This document shows, piece after piece, positions 7,351-14,756 of a DNA stretch of 57,371 nucleotides (positions are counted from its first letter, which is position 1; each line of letters begins with the position of its first letter). Under the pieces are notes generated by a model. That model ran no database searches. It saw nothing but the letters and a program-made list of their open reading frames with translations, and had not been told where the DNA came from. Source of the DNA: Alphaproteobacteria bacterium (lineage in GTDB: Bacteria; Pseudomonadota; Alphaproteobacteria; Geminicoccales; Geminicoccaceae); NCBI GenBank assembly GCA_027045875.1, contig JALUAG010000041.1, forward strand, positions 1-57,371, given 5' to 3'. Made by a program: the position numbers and the translations under genes.

Positions 7351-8078
7351 TGCCCGTTCCCCTCCGACGGCGGCGCCGGCAGCTCGAGTTCCTCCTCCTC
7401 GAGCACCAGCCGCAGGCTCGAGACCTCGGGCGCCTCCCGCAGTTCCTCGGGGGTCACCACGACCGCCATCCGCGCCGCGGCCGGCAACTTGCCGCGCTCC
7501 TCCTCGGCCGCCTTCAGGAGCCGCGGGCCGAGCTCGCGGCGCAGGGCGCGGGCGAGCTGGTCGGGCAGACCGGCACGGACCGCCTCGCGGATGCGCCGCA
7601 GCGGCGCGCGTGCGCGGGGATCGGACAGGAGCTCCAGATAGCGGTTGCGCGCGAGGGCGACGGTCAGCGCCAGCACCGCTTCCACCGACAGCGCCCCGAG
7701 GGGTTCGCGATCGAGGCCCGCGACGATCGACCGCGCCGCCTCGAGCTTCCAGATCTCGGCGAGCCGGCCGGTGACCGCGAACGCCTTCTCGGCGCCCTCG
7801 CTCTCCGGCAGCCGGGTGACGGCCTCATCCACCAGCTTCCGCACGAGCTCGGGCGACAGGGAGAGGCGGCGCGTGGGTACGGGATCGACCTCGGCCACCG
7901 CGAAGCGCAGCTCGAACTCGACGCGCTCCATGCGGAAGCCGGGAACCGGCAGCTCGCGCAGGAGGGGATGGTCGCGGAAATCGGCCGCGATCTCCAGGCT
8001 GGCGAGCGCCGCCCGCGTGCGGCCGAGCGCGACCTCCCGTGCCACCGCCTCGACGAGGTCGCTCAGTTTCACCGGCAC
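7347..8078 (-). CDS. Hypothetical protein, diverged DUF2589-like
   Basis: A 243-residue cytoplasmic-looking protein. Residues about 40-70 (LPVPGFRMERVEFELRFAV) follow the same pattern as the central motif of the two DUF2589 proteins upstream, PxxxLxxLPYFEVDSVDIAL, suggesting a third, diverged copy of that domain. The rest is mostly helical, rich in Leu, Arg and Glu, with an acidic C-terminus (LEEEELELPAPP). Translation starts at GTG 8078, 4 bp after the previous stop, and ends in an ATGA overlap with the next gene. Function unknown; the link to DUF2589 is a motif-level inference. Confidence 0.7.
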   Translation of the reverse strand: MPVKLSDLVEAVAREVALGRTRAALASLEIAADFRDHPLLRELPVPGFRMERVEFELRFAVAEVDPVPTRRLSLSPELVRKLVDEAVTRLPESEGAEKAFAVTGRLAEIWKLEAARSIVAGLDREPLGALSVEAVLALTVALARNRYLELLSDPRARAPLRRIREAVRAGLPDQLARALRRELGPRLLKAAEEERGKLPAAARMAVVVTPEELREAPEVSSLRLVLEEEELELPAPPSEGNGQ

Positions 8079-8082
8079 GCGC

Positions 8083-8655
8083 CTACTCCGTCTCCTCGCT
8101 CACCACGGCTCCGAGCGCGGTCAGCACGCGGTCGAGCCCCTCGGTCACATCCTCCGACCGCGCAGTGAGGGTGACGTCGAGGTCGAAGGACTGGCTGGTC
8201 TGCTCGCCACCACGGGTGATTCGTTTCGCGACCGGCGCCACCCGCAGGCCGGCCGCACCTTCGAGGAAGCCGTACTTGCGCCGCAGGCGGTCGTCGATGC
8301 GCAGCCTCGGCGATGGGGCCTGCCGCTCGACGCTCCGCAGCCGCAGGCGGCAGCGGATCTCGAGCTTCTCGACCTCGAGCTGGGACAGGGAGAGCAGCGC
8401 CAAGACGGGCACCCGCAGGCGGGTCTCCCGGCGCACCGGACGCCCCTCGGCGTCCAGCCCCTGGCGCTCGTACCGGAATTCCACCGTCCGCGCGACCGGC
8501 TTCTCCTGCCCGTCCCCTTCCTCGAACCCCACCTCCTGCACCACCTCGAGGATCCGCAGCGAGGACTGGAGCTGGGCCTCGGTGGCGGCGATCAGCGGCG
8601 CCGCCAGGATCTCGTGGAAGGGAAGCGAACGCAGATCCGGCTTGTCGCTGGCCAT
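8083..8655 (-). CDS. DUF2589 family protein (second copy)
   Basis: A 190-residue protein paralogous to the next one upstream: an N-terminal helix with APLIAATEAQ, then QEVGFEE, a strand region TVEFRYERQ, the hydrophobic core motif VPVLALLSLSQLEVEKLEIR, and a C-terminal beta region ending in a helix (LDRVLTALGAVV). This layout matches the DUF2589 family, which has no assigned function. There is no signal peptide. It is more charged than its paralogue (Arg/Glu in place of Asn/Thr), hinting at a different partner or a heteromer. Gaps of 4 bp on both sides place it firmly in the operon. Confidence 0.72.
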   Translation of the reverse strand: MASDKPDLRSLPFHEILAAPLIAATEAQLQSSLRILEVVQEVGFEEGDGQEKPVARTVEFRYERQGLDAEGRPVRRETRLRVPVLALLSLSQLEVEKLEIRCRLRLRSVERQAPSPRLRIDDRLRRKYGFLEGAAGLRVAPVAKRITRGGEQTSQSFDLDVTLTARSEDVTEGLDRVLTALGAVVSEETE

Positions 8656-8659
8656 CCCG

Positions 8660-9244
8660 TCACGCTGCCTGCTTCTCGACCGCCAGCGCGGTGAGGGCGT
8701 CGATCAGCTTGTTGACCCCTTCGGGCGGTTCCGTCGCTCCGGCGTGCACCCGCACCTGATAGGCGTACTTGCGCTCCACCCGCGAGCCGGTCTTGGTGGT
8801 GCGCTGGTAGGAGACGTTGACCTTGAAGTCCACCTTGCCGAACAGCCAGCCGTGCTTGACGGCGAGCGAGGAATCGACGCCGAGCTTGGTCGTGGTGCTC
8901 CGGGTCTGGACGGAGGTCAGCTCGACGTTGAGGGCGATGTCCACCGAATCGACCTCGAAATAGGGCAGGTTCAGCAGCAGCAGGAACGGCACCTCGAAGG
9001 TGAAGGTCTTGGTCTCGGTGGTGCCGTCGGGGTTGGTCACCTGCTTCTGGTACTGGAAGGTGACCATGCGCACGTCGCCGCCGCCGCCACCGCCGCCGCT
9101 CGTGAAACCCACCTCCTGGATGAACTCGGCGACGGTGACCTGGGCGAGATTGTGGGCGTCGATCGCGGCGATCAGCGGGCCGCCGATCACGCGATCGAAA
9201 TCGATGGCGCCCAGTTCCTGGGCGAAGTTGGGGGTAACGGCCAT
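8660..9244 (-). CDS. DUF2589 family protein (first copy)
   Basis: A 194-residue member of the DUF2589 family. Features in order: FDRVIGGPLIAAIDAH (about residues 16-31), FIQEVGF, a run of seven glycines, VTFQYQKQV, the hydrophobic strand motif VPFLLLLNLPYFEVDSVDIA (about 95-115), and a C-terminal beta-rich part ending in a short helix (VNKLIDALTALA). No signal peptide or transmembrane helix. GGGAGGAG lies upstream of the ATG. It follows the peptidoglycan-binding protein gene by 20 bp and precedes its paralogue by 4 bp. The family is conserved but has no known role. Confidence 0.78.
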   Translation of the reverse strand: MAVTPNFAQELGAIDFDRVIGGPLIAAIDAHNLAQVTVAEFIQEVGFTSGGGGGGGDVRMVTFQYQKQVTNPDGTTETKTFTFEVPFLLLLNLPYFEVDSVDIALNVELTSVQTRSTTTKLGVDSSLAVKHGWLFGKVDFKVNVSYQRTTKTGSRVERKYAYQVRVHAGATEPPEGVNKLIDALTALAVEKQAA

Positions 9245-9264
9245 CTGTCAGCTCCTCCCGTCGT

Positions 9265-9984
9265 TCACGGTGATGTGGCCGGCCAGCGGTAGGCCATGAG
9301 CCGGCTCTTGGCGTAGGATTTGATGTTGACGTGATTGCTCTGGTTGCCTCCCAGCAGCAGCACGGCGTTCTCCCGCTCCTCCACCAGGAAGCCGACGTGC
9401 CCCGGCCCGCGGGCGGTGGGGGCGCCGGGCCCGCGGTGGAAGACGGCGATGGCGCCCACGCGCGGTGCATCGAGCGCGTGACCCCAGTCGAGATAGGACT
9501 TGGCGCGGGCCGAACGGGTCGAGCGGATGCCCGCCTGTTCCAGCACCCAAGACACGAAGGCCGCGCACCAGGGCGTGCGGTCGCTCGTCGCCCGCAGGGA
9601 GGTCGACTGGTGGTATTCGACGATGCGGGCGTTGGGGGGCTGACCGGCCCGCGCCTCGCGGGTACAGATTTCGCGCCGGGCGATCGCCATCCAGCGCGGT
9701 TCGCCGGGAGGCGCGCCCCGCTCCCGACGCACCGGCCGCGCGGCCGGATCGCCACCGCCACGACCGGCGGCCGCCCCGCCGCGGGCGCGGGCGAGCGCGC
9801 GTCTGGTGCGGGGACCGACGATGCCGTCGGGCACCAGCCCGGCATCGCGCTGGAAGGCACGTACCGCCGCCTCGGTGCGGGGGCCGAAGATGCCGTCGAT
9901 GGGGCCCGGCGGATAGCCGAGCGCCTTGAGGCGCCGTTGGAGGTCGAAAACGGGCGCGCCGCGATCGCCCCGACGCAAGGCCAT
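9265..9984 (-). CDS. Peptidoglycan-binding protein with CHAP-like (TIGR02594-type) cysteine hydrolase domain
   Basis: A 239-residue protein. Residues 3-65 form a PG_binding_1 repeat ([47 protein letters not shown]). After a Gly/Ala/Arg linker, residues about 98-238 match the TIGR02594 group: [16 protein letters not shown] with the probable catalytic Cys, [18 protein letters not shown] with the catalytic His, LLGGNQSN and a final YRWP. It should bind and cut cell-wall peptide or amide bonds, yet it has no signal peptide, so release would need lysis or another export route. First gene of the operon, with GGAGG before the ATG. Confidence 0.8.
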   Translation of the reverse strand: MALRRGDRGAPVFDLQRRLKALGYPPGPIDGIFGPRTEAAVRAFQRDAGLVPDGIVGPRTRRALARARGGAAAGRGGGDPAARPVRRERGAPPGEPRWMAIARREICTREARAGQPPNARIVEYHQSTSLRATSDRTPWCAAFVSWVLEQAGIRSTRSARAKSYLDWGHALDAPRVGAIAVFHRGPGAPTARGPGHVGFLVEERENAVLLLGGNQSNHVNIKSYAKSRLMAYRWPATSP

Positions 9985-10295
9985 GCGTTCCTCCCCGATC
10001 CCGTTCTTCGCCGCAAACTATCGAAGCGCCCGGTTCCGGTCAATCGCCGGTAGCGCCGGACGGGGCCCGGCCGAAGGCCCGCCGGCGGGCGGCCCGGGAC
10101 GCGGCGCGACACGGGGTTTCGGCGCGGCCCCGCCCCCTTGTCACCCGGCGGCTTTTCCGTATATTCCGCGCACCGTTCGCCGAGCCGGAGAGGGTCCGGC
10201 TTACGACAGAGGCGTGAACATGCGGGCAGGAGCGCCGGAGAAGGCGGCGGCTCCCGCTCGGACGTGGCGCAAAGCTCGAAGGGACAGCGCGCTCC
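9985..10295. other. Divergent intergenic region between the DUF2589 operon and rpsF
   Basis: No gene is supported in these 311 bases. The right half carries the rpsF promoter and a leader of about 130 nt that can fold. The left half is GC-rich and must contain the promoter of the minus-strand DUF2589 operon, but no convincing -35/-10 pair is visible there. Confidence 0.6.
10138..10295 (+). promoter_or_regulatory. rpsF promoter and structured leader, possible S6:S18 autoregulatory site
   Basis: TTGTCA (10138-10143) and TATATT (10160-10165) with a 16-base spacer form a good sigma-70-type promoter. The transcript would carry about 120-130 nt before the rpsF ATG. A hairpin GCCGGA-gaggg-TCCGGC (10184-10200) and a later GGAGC/GCTCC stem can form. 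Many bacteria regulate this operon by the S6:S18 complex binding an rpsF leader hairpin; whether this leader holds that motif was not established. Confidence 0.5.
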
Positions 10296-10643
10296 ATGCC
10301 GTATTACGAGCACACCTTCATCGCCCGGCCGGATCTGACGCCGCAGCAGGCGCAGGGGCTGGCCGAGGGTTTCGCACAGGTGGTCGAGGAACTCGGGGGC
10401 AAGGTCGTCAAGACCGAGTACTGGGGGCTCAAGAGCCTCAACTACCGCATCAAGAAGCACCGCAAGGGCCACTACCTCCATCTCAACATCGACGGGCCCA
10501 GCAAGGTCGTCGACGAGCTCGAGCGCCGGGAGCGCATCAGCGAGGACATCCTGCGCTGGCTCACCGTGCGCACCGAGACCCTGGAGGAGGGTCCGTCGGT
10601 GATGATGCAGTCGCGGTCCGGACGCGACGACCGTCGCCGCTGA
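10296..10643 (+). CDS. rpsF: 30S ribosomal protein S6
   Basis: A 115-residue S6, which pairs with S18 on the platform of the small subunit. [18 protein letters not shown] opens the ferredoxin-like fold; [16 protein letters not shown] is the conserved RNA-contact strand. The last 15 residues (after [10 protein letters not shown]) are an Arg/Asp-rich tail typical of alphaproteobacterial S6. First gene of the rpsF-rpsR-DUF2232-rplI operon, with rpsR beginning 17 bp downstream. Length and start agree with the family. Confidence 0.96.
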   Translation: MPYYEHTFIARPDLTPQQAQGLAEGFAQVVEELGGKVVKTEYWGLKSLNYRIKKHRKGHYLHLNIDGPSKVVDELERRERISEDILRWLTVRTETLEEGPSVMMQSRSGRDDRRR

Positions 10644-10660
10644 GGATGCAGGAGCAGAAC

Positions 10661-10963
10661 ATGGTCGAAGCCAAAACCGAACGTCCCGGCCAAGAGCGGC
10701 GCGGCGGCCGCGGCACCGAACCGCCGACGATCGTCATCCGCCGTCCCTTCTTCCGCCGTCGCAAGGCGAGCCCCTTCGCCCACAAGGACGCCCCCCGCAT
10801 CGACTACAAGGACGTGCGGCTCCTGCAGCGCTTCATCTCCGAGCGCGGCAAGATCGTGCCGCGGCGGATCACGGCGGTGACCGCCAAGGAACAGCGGGCG
10901 CTGGCCCGGGCCATCAAGCGCGCGCGGATCCTGGCCCTCCTGCCCTTCACCGCCTCCCGCTGA
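10661..10963 (+). CDS. rpsR: 30S ribosomal protein S18
   Basis: A 100-residue S18. The core [20 protein letters not shown] and the end [20 protein letters not shown] are standard; about 40 residues precede it, including an Arg-rich stretch ([13 protein letters not shown]), making it longer than the usual 75-85 residues. An upstream in-frame ATG at 10646 exists, but GGAG at 10651-10654 sits six bases before the ATG at 10661, so that start is preferred. Located between rpsF and the DUF2232 gene, in the usual alphaproteobacterial order. Confidence 0.93.
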   Translation: MVEAKTERPGQERRGGRGTEPPTIVIRRPFFRRRKASPFAHKDAPRIDYKDVRLLQRFISERGKIVPRRITAVTAKEQRALARAIKRARILALLPFTASR

Positions 10964-10973
10964 CCGCCGGGCG

Positions 10974-11879
10974 ATGCGGCAGCCGCTCGCCATCGCTGCA
11001 CTCGCCGCGGCCGCGAGCGCGCTCCTCTACCTGGCCTACAGCTCGGGCATGGCGGTGCTGCCGCTGTTCGCCTATTTCGTCCAGCTGCCGCTGCTGTTCG
11101 TCGGTCTCGCCCTGGGCGTGCCCCACGCCGGGCTGACGGCGCTTCTGGCGCTGCTGGTGGTGGGGCTGTTCGGCGGCTGGCTGGCCGCCGCCCTCTATCT
11201 GGTGCTCGAGAGCCTGCCCAGCCTGCTGGTGACGCGCCTTGCGCTGCTTTCCCGCCGGCAGGAGAACGGCGAGGTCGAATGGTATCCGCCGGGACTGCTC
11301 GTCGGCCAGCTCCTCCTCTACTGCCTGGGCGCCGTCCTGCTGGGCCTGCTCGCCCTGCAGCTCTTCGTCGGCGACGTGGCCACGGTGCTGGCCACCGCGC
11401 TGCGCGAGACGCTGGCGATGTTCGGGGTTGATGCCGAGGGCATGGCGCCGCCCGCCTGGCTGCCGCTGGTGCCCGGCATCCTCGGCCTGTCCTGGCTGCT
11501 CATGACCTGCATCAACGCCGTCCTCGCCCAGGCGCTGGCGCAGCGGGCACAGATGGCGATCCGCCCCGCGCCGTCCTTCGTCACCTTCATGGTGGCACCC
11601 TGGACGCTGATGCTCCTGCTGCCGAGCGCCCTCGGGACCGCCTTCCTGAGCGGTACGCCCCTCTTCTTCGCCGCCACCGCTCTCGTGATGGCGGCCGTCC
11701 CCTACATGTTCCAGGGGCTCGCGGTGATCCACGTGCTGGCGCGGCGCGCGCGCACCCCGGCGGTGCCCCTCACCCTGTTCTACGCCGCGCTGCTCTTCTT
11801 CAGCTGGCCCCTGATCCTCGGGGTCGTCGGCCTCGGCCTGGTCGAGGACTGGGCCGGGCTGCGTCGCAGACTGATCTGA
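10974..11879 (+). CDS. DUF2232 integral membrane protein
   Basis: A 301-residue inner-membrane protein with roughly seven to eight hydrophobic helices, beginning directly with one (LAIAALAAAASALLYLAY). It matches the DUF2232 family found between rpsR and rplI in many alphaproteobacteria. Features include a cytoplasmic-looking loop with SRRQENGEVEWYPPG and a later FVTFMVAPWTLMLLLPSAL helix. The gene begins 10 bp after rpsR and ends 12 bp before rplI. Its molecular role is not known; distantly related membrane proteins include substrate-binding subunits of transporters. Confidence 0.85.
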   Translation: MRQPLAIAALAAAASALLYLAYSSGMAVLPLFAYFVQLPLLFVGLALGVPHAGLTALLALLVVGLFGGWLAAALYLVLESLPSLLVTRLALLSRRQENGEVEWYPPGLLVGQLLLYCLGAVLLGLLALQLFVGDVATVLATALRETLAMFGVDAEGMAPPAWLPLVPGILGLSWLLMTCINAVLAQALAQRAQMAIRPAPSFVTFMVAPWTLMLLLPSALGTAFLSGTPLFFAATALVMAAVPYMFQGLAVIHVLARRARTPAVPLTLFYAALLFFSWPLILGVVGLGLVEDWAGLRRRLI

Positions 11880-11891
11880 ACGGAGCCGATC

Positions 11892-12455
11892 ATGCAGGTG
11901 ATCCTTCTCGAACGTATCCCCAAGCTCGGGCAGATGGGCGATGTGGTGGACGTCAAGCCCGGTTACGCGCGCAACTTCCTCATCCCCCAGGGCAAGGCGC
12001 TGCGGGCCACCAAGGAGGCGCTCCGGGAGTTCGAGCAGCGTCGCAAGCAGCTCGAGGCGGCCAATCTCGAACGCCGGCAGGAGGCGGAGAAGGTGGCGGT
12101 CGAGATCGCCGGCCGCAGCGTCGTCGTCCTGCGCCAGGCGAGCGAGAGCAACCATCTCTACGGCTCGGTCAGCGCCCGCGACATCGCCGAGGCCTTCACC
12201 GCCGCCGGGGTCACCCTGGATCGCAAGCAGGTCCGTCTCGAGGAGCCGATCAAGACCATCGGCATCCACCGGGTGACGGTGGCGCTGCATCCCGAGGTGG
12301 AGGTGGAGCTCCTGGTCAACGTCGCCCGCTCCGAGGAGGAGGCGGCCATCCAGGCCGGCGAGAAGGGACCCGAGGAGGAGGAAGGCGGCGAGGAGTCGCC
12401 CGCCGTGGCCGGGGAACCGCCCGCCGAAACCGAGACCGCCGGCGAGCCGGCCTGA
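11892..12455 (+). CDS. rplI: 50S ribosomal protein L9
   Basis: A 187-residue L9 that binds 23S rRNA at the base of the L1 stalk. The N-terminal domain [19 protein letters not shown] and [14 protein letters not shown] is canonical, followed by the long linking helix ([20 protein letters not shown]) and the C-domain ending near residue 148 ([12 protein letters not shown]). A further 38 residues, very acidic and Pro/Ala-rich ([16 protein letters not shown]), extend beyond the usual end. Last gene of the operon; no clear terminator follows. Confidence 0.95.
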   Translation: MQVILLERIPKLGQMGDVVDVKPGYARNFLIPQGKALRATKEALREFEQRRKQLEAANLERRQEAEKVAVEIAGRSVVVLRQASESNHLYGSVSARDIAEAFTAAGVTLDRKQVRLEEPIKTIGIHRVTVALHPEVEVELLVNVARSEEEAAIQAGEKGPEEEEGGEESPAVAGEPPAETETAGEPA

Positions 12456-12497
12456 TCCGTTCCGCCCCGCACGGGTGACAAACCGGTGCGGCCCCGG

Positions 12498-12532
12498 CAT
12501 GATGCGGGGGTCGGCCCTCGGCTTGCATCATG
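12498..12532. promoter_or_regulatory. Inverted repeat in front of phaR, possible autoregulatory site
   Basis: CATGATGC (12498-12505) and GCATCATG (12525-12532) are perfect reverse complements 19 bases apart, ending 30 bases before the chosen phaR start. PhaR regulators of alphaproteobacteria bind TGC-containing inverted repeats near phasin genes and their own gene, so this is a reasonable operator candidate. Binding is inference. Confidence 0.35.
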
Positions 12533-12562
12533 GGCGGCGACGGTAGGCTGGAGAGCGTCATC

Positions 12563-13255
12563 ATGAAGGACAGGACGGCGCCGGACCCACCTTCCCCGGA
12601 CCGGGAACACGGCGAGGCCAAGGTCGCGGTCGTCAAGAAGTACGCCAACCGGCGCCTCTACAACACCGAGACCAGCAGCTACGTCACCCTCGAGAAACTG
12701 AGCCGGATGACCCGCGAGGGGCGCGAGTTCGTGGTCTACGACGCCAAGACCGGCGAGGACATCACCCGCTCGGTGCTGACGCAGATCATCCTCGAGGAGG
12801 ACAGCAAGGGCCGCAACCTCCTGCCCATCGGCTTCCTGCGCCATCTGATCAGCTTCTACGACGACAGCCTGAGGACCCTCCTGCCCCGCTATCTCGAGCT
12901 GAGCATGGAGAACTTCGCGCGCCATCAGGACCAGATGCGCTCCTACATGGAGCAGACCTTCGGGCGCTTCTTCCCGGTCAAGCAGTTCGAGGAGCTGACC
13001 CGCCAGAACCTCGCCCTGTTCCAGCAGGCGGCGAGCATGTTCAATCCCTTCGCCGGCGAGCAGAAGCCGGCGGCCGGCGGCGAACGGGGCGAGCCCGCCG
13101 GCGAGCCCGAGGAGGCGGCCGGCGAGGCCCAGGCGCTGAGCGACGAGGTGCGCGAGCTGCGTCGCCAGATGGAGGTCCTGCAGCGGCAGATCGACGCACT
13201 GACCCGCAGCCGCAACGGCGGCGACCGCGGCCGCCGGGGCGGTCGCAAGTCCTGA
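12563..13255 (+). CDS. phaR: Polyhydroxyalkanoate synthesis repressor PhaR
   Basis: A 230-residue regulator that represses phasin genes and binds polyhydroxyalkanoate granules. The N-terminal DNA-binding domain shows VVKKYANRRLYNTETSSYV and EFVVYDAKTGEDITRSVL; the PHB-accumulation domain follows (HLISFYDDSLRTLLPRYLE). The C-terminus is a Gly/Glu/Ala linker and a coiled-coil helix (VRELRRQMEVLQRQIDAL) with a basic tail. The ATG at 12563 is chosen for its GGAGAG seven bases upstream; an ATG at 12530 has no ribosome site. No PHA synthase gene lies in the window. Confidence 0.9.
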   Translation: MKDRTAPDPPSPDREHGEAKVAVVKKYANRRLYNTETSSYVTLEKLSRMTREGREFVVYDAKTGEDITRSVLTQIILEEDSKGRNLLPIGFLRHLISFYDDSLRTLLPRYLELSMENFARHQDQMRSYMEQTFGRFFPVKQFEELTRQNLALFQQAASMFNPFAGEQKPAAGGERGEPAGEPEEAAGEAQALSDEVRELRRQMEVLQRQIDALTRSRNGGDRGRRGGRKS

Positions 13256-13285
13256 CCACGCGCAGCGACGGGGGCCTCCCCGGAA

Positions 13286-13305
13286 GGCGGGCGCGACGGC
13301 CCGCC
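13286..13305. terminator. GC-rich hairpin between convergent phaR and LdtR-like gene
   Basis: GGCGGGC (13286-13292) pairs with GCCCGCC (13299-13305) over a six-base loop. It sits in the 52-bp gap between two convergent genes and could stop transcription from both sides, although no T-tract follows on either strand. Confidence 0.45.
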
Positions 13306-13307
13306 GG

Positions 13308-13760
13308 TCAGCGCACGAAGGAGACCTGGAGGCTCCAGAACCGTTCGAGGCGCATCAGCACCTTGTTGATCTGCTCGAGATCCTCGGGGCGGATACCGGT
13401 TTCCGCGAGCTCCTGGGCGTTGCGCTCGTAGAGCTTGTCGATCTGGCGGATCAGCGCCAGCCCCTTTTCCGACAGTCGCACGCGGGTCATCCGGCGATCG
13501 TGGGCGGAGCGCTCCTGGATGAGATAATCGTTCTCCACCAGCTTCTTGACGTTGTAGGAGACGTTGGAGCCGAGATAGTAGCCGCGCAGCGTAAGTTCGC
13601 CCACGGTCAGCGTTTCCTCGCCGATGTTGAACAGAATCAGGGTCTGGACGTTGTTGATGTCCTCGACCCCGAGGCGATCGAGCTCGGCCTTGATCACGTC
13701 GAGGAACCGGCGGTGCAGCCGTTCGATCAGTCGGGATGTCAGAAGATACTGCTCTTTCAC
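13308..13760 (-). CDS. MarR-family winged-helix regulator, LdtR-like
   Basis: A 150-residue protein of a MarR subgroup common in alphaproteobacteria and resembling LdtR, a regulator linked to an L,D-transpeptidase and cell-envelope stress in Rhizobiales. Typical segments: LTSRLIERLHRRFLDVIKAE at the N-terminus, DINNVQTLILFNIG, LRGYYLGSNVSYNVKKLVEN as recognition helix, and DRRMTRVRLSEKG as wing. Start is GTG at 13760 with GAGG five bases before it. The gene stands alone, between convergent phaR and the downstream end of the valine operon. The LdtR identity is from remembered sequence similarity. Confidence 0.75.
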   Translation of the reverse strand: MKEQYLLTSRLIERLHRRFLDVIKAELDRLGVEDINNVQTLILFNIGEETLTVGELTLRGYYLGSNVSYNVKKLVENDYLIQERSAHDRRMTRVRLSEKGLALIRQIDKLYERNAQELAETGIRPEDLEQINKVLMRLERFWSLQVSFVR

Positions 13761-13834
13761 GTCAGCCTCGATGAGATGCGCCCAGATCCGCTACACGCCG
13801 GAGGAAACCGGCATCGGCGAGCATTCAACCGCGA

Positions 13835-14725
13835 CTACAGCCTGCCGGCAATCATCTTTATTATCGCCGAAAAATCCAGCCCTTCCTTGCCCGCCGCCGC
13901 GAACAGGGCGTAGAGCTGGCAGGCCTCGGCGCCGAGCGGGGTCGCCGCGCCCACCGCCGAGGCGGTCTGCTGGGCGAGGCGCAGGTCCTTGAGCATCATC
14001 GCCGCGGTGAACCCCGGCCGGTAGTCGCGGTTGGCGGGCGAGGCCGGTACGGGACCGGGTACCGGACAGTAGCTCGTGAGCGACCAGCACTGGCCCGAGG
14101 CGCGGGAGCTGATCTCGAACAGCTTGTCGGCGGAAAGCCCCAGCTTCTCGGCCAGCACGAAGGCCTCGCAGACCGAGATCATCTGGATGCCGAGCATCAT
14201 GTTGTTGCAGATCTTGGCCGCCTGGCCGGTCCCGGCCGGTCCCGCGTGGACCACCGCCTTGCCCATGCGTTCGAGAACCGGCCGGGCGCGGGCAAAGGCC
14301 TCCGCCTCGCCCCCCACCATGAAGGTCAGGCTGGCCGCCTCGGCGCCCGCGACGCCACCCGAGACCGGCGCGTCCAGCATCGCCAACCCCTGGCCGCGGG
14401 CCGCCTCGTGCACCGCCCGGGCGGTCTCCACGTCGATGGTCGAGCAGTCGATCAGGAGCGCGCCCTGCTCCGCATTGTCCAGCACCCCGCCGTCGGCCAG
14501 ATAGACCTCGCGCACCTGGGGGCCGGCCGGCAGCATGGTGATCACCATCTCGGCGTCGGCCACCGCCCGGTCGAGCTCCTCCACTACCGGGAGCCCCGCT
14601 TCGGCGGCCCGCGCACGCGCCGCCGCCACCACGTCGTGACCGACGACGGCGAACCCGGCCTTCGCGAGGTTGCGGGCCATCGGCAGGCCCATGTTGCCGA
14701 GGCCGATGAAGCCGATGCGTGTCAT
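13835..14725 (-). CDS. mmsB: 3-hydroxyisobutyrate dehydrogenase
   Basis: A 296-residue NAD-dependent beta-hydroxyacid dehydrogenase oxidising 3-hydroxyisobutyrate to methylmalonate semialdehyde in valine breakdown. Visible are the dinucleotide motif FIGLGNMGLPMARNL at the N-terminus, substrate motif DAPVSGGVAGA and the catalytic lysine in GTGQAAKICNNMM. The C-terminal helical part carries DYRPGFTAAMMLKDLRLA. GGGAGG lies just before the ATG at 14725. It is the third gene of an operon after acyl-CoA dehydrogenase and 3-hydroxyisobutyryl-CoA hydrolase, which fixes the substrate with good confidence; the next enzyme, mmsA, is not in the window. Confidence 0.92.
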   Translation of the reverse strand: MTRIGFIGLGNMGLPMARNLAKAGFAVVGHDVVAAARARAAEAGLPVVEELDRAVADAEMVITMLPAGPQVREVYLADGGVLDNAEQGALLIDCSTIDVETARAVHEAARGQGLAMLDAPVSGGVAGAEAASLTFMVGGEAEAFARARPVLERMGKAVVHAGPAGTGQAAKICNNMMLGIQMISVCEAFVLAEKLGLSADKLFEISSRASGQCWSLTSYCPVPGPVPASPANRDYRPGFTAAMMLKDLRLAQQTASAVGAATPLGAEACQLYALFAAAGKEGLDFSAIIKMIAGRL

Positions 14726-14756
14726 CTCTTCCTCCCGTGCGCGGCCGCGAGACCGT

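Noticed and set aside
12480-12500. Possible terminator hairpin after rplI (CCGCAC with GTGCGG)
   Set aside because: Inner pairing is imperfect and there is no T-tract; not strong enough to call.
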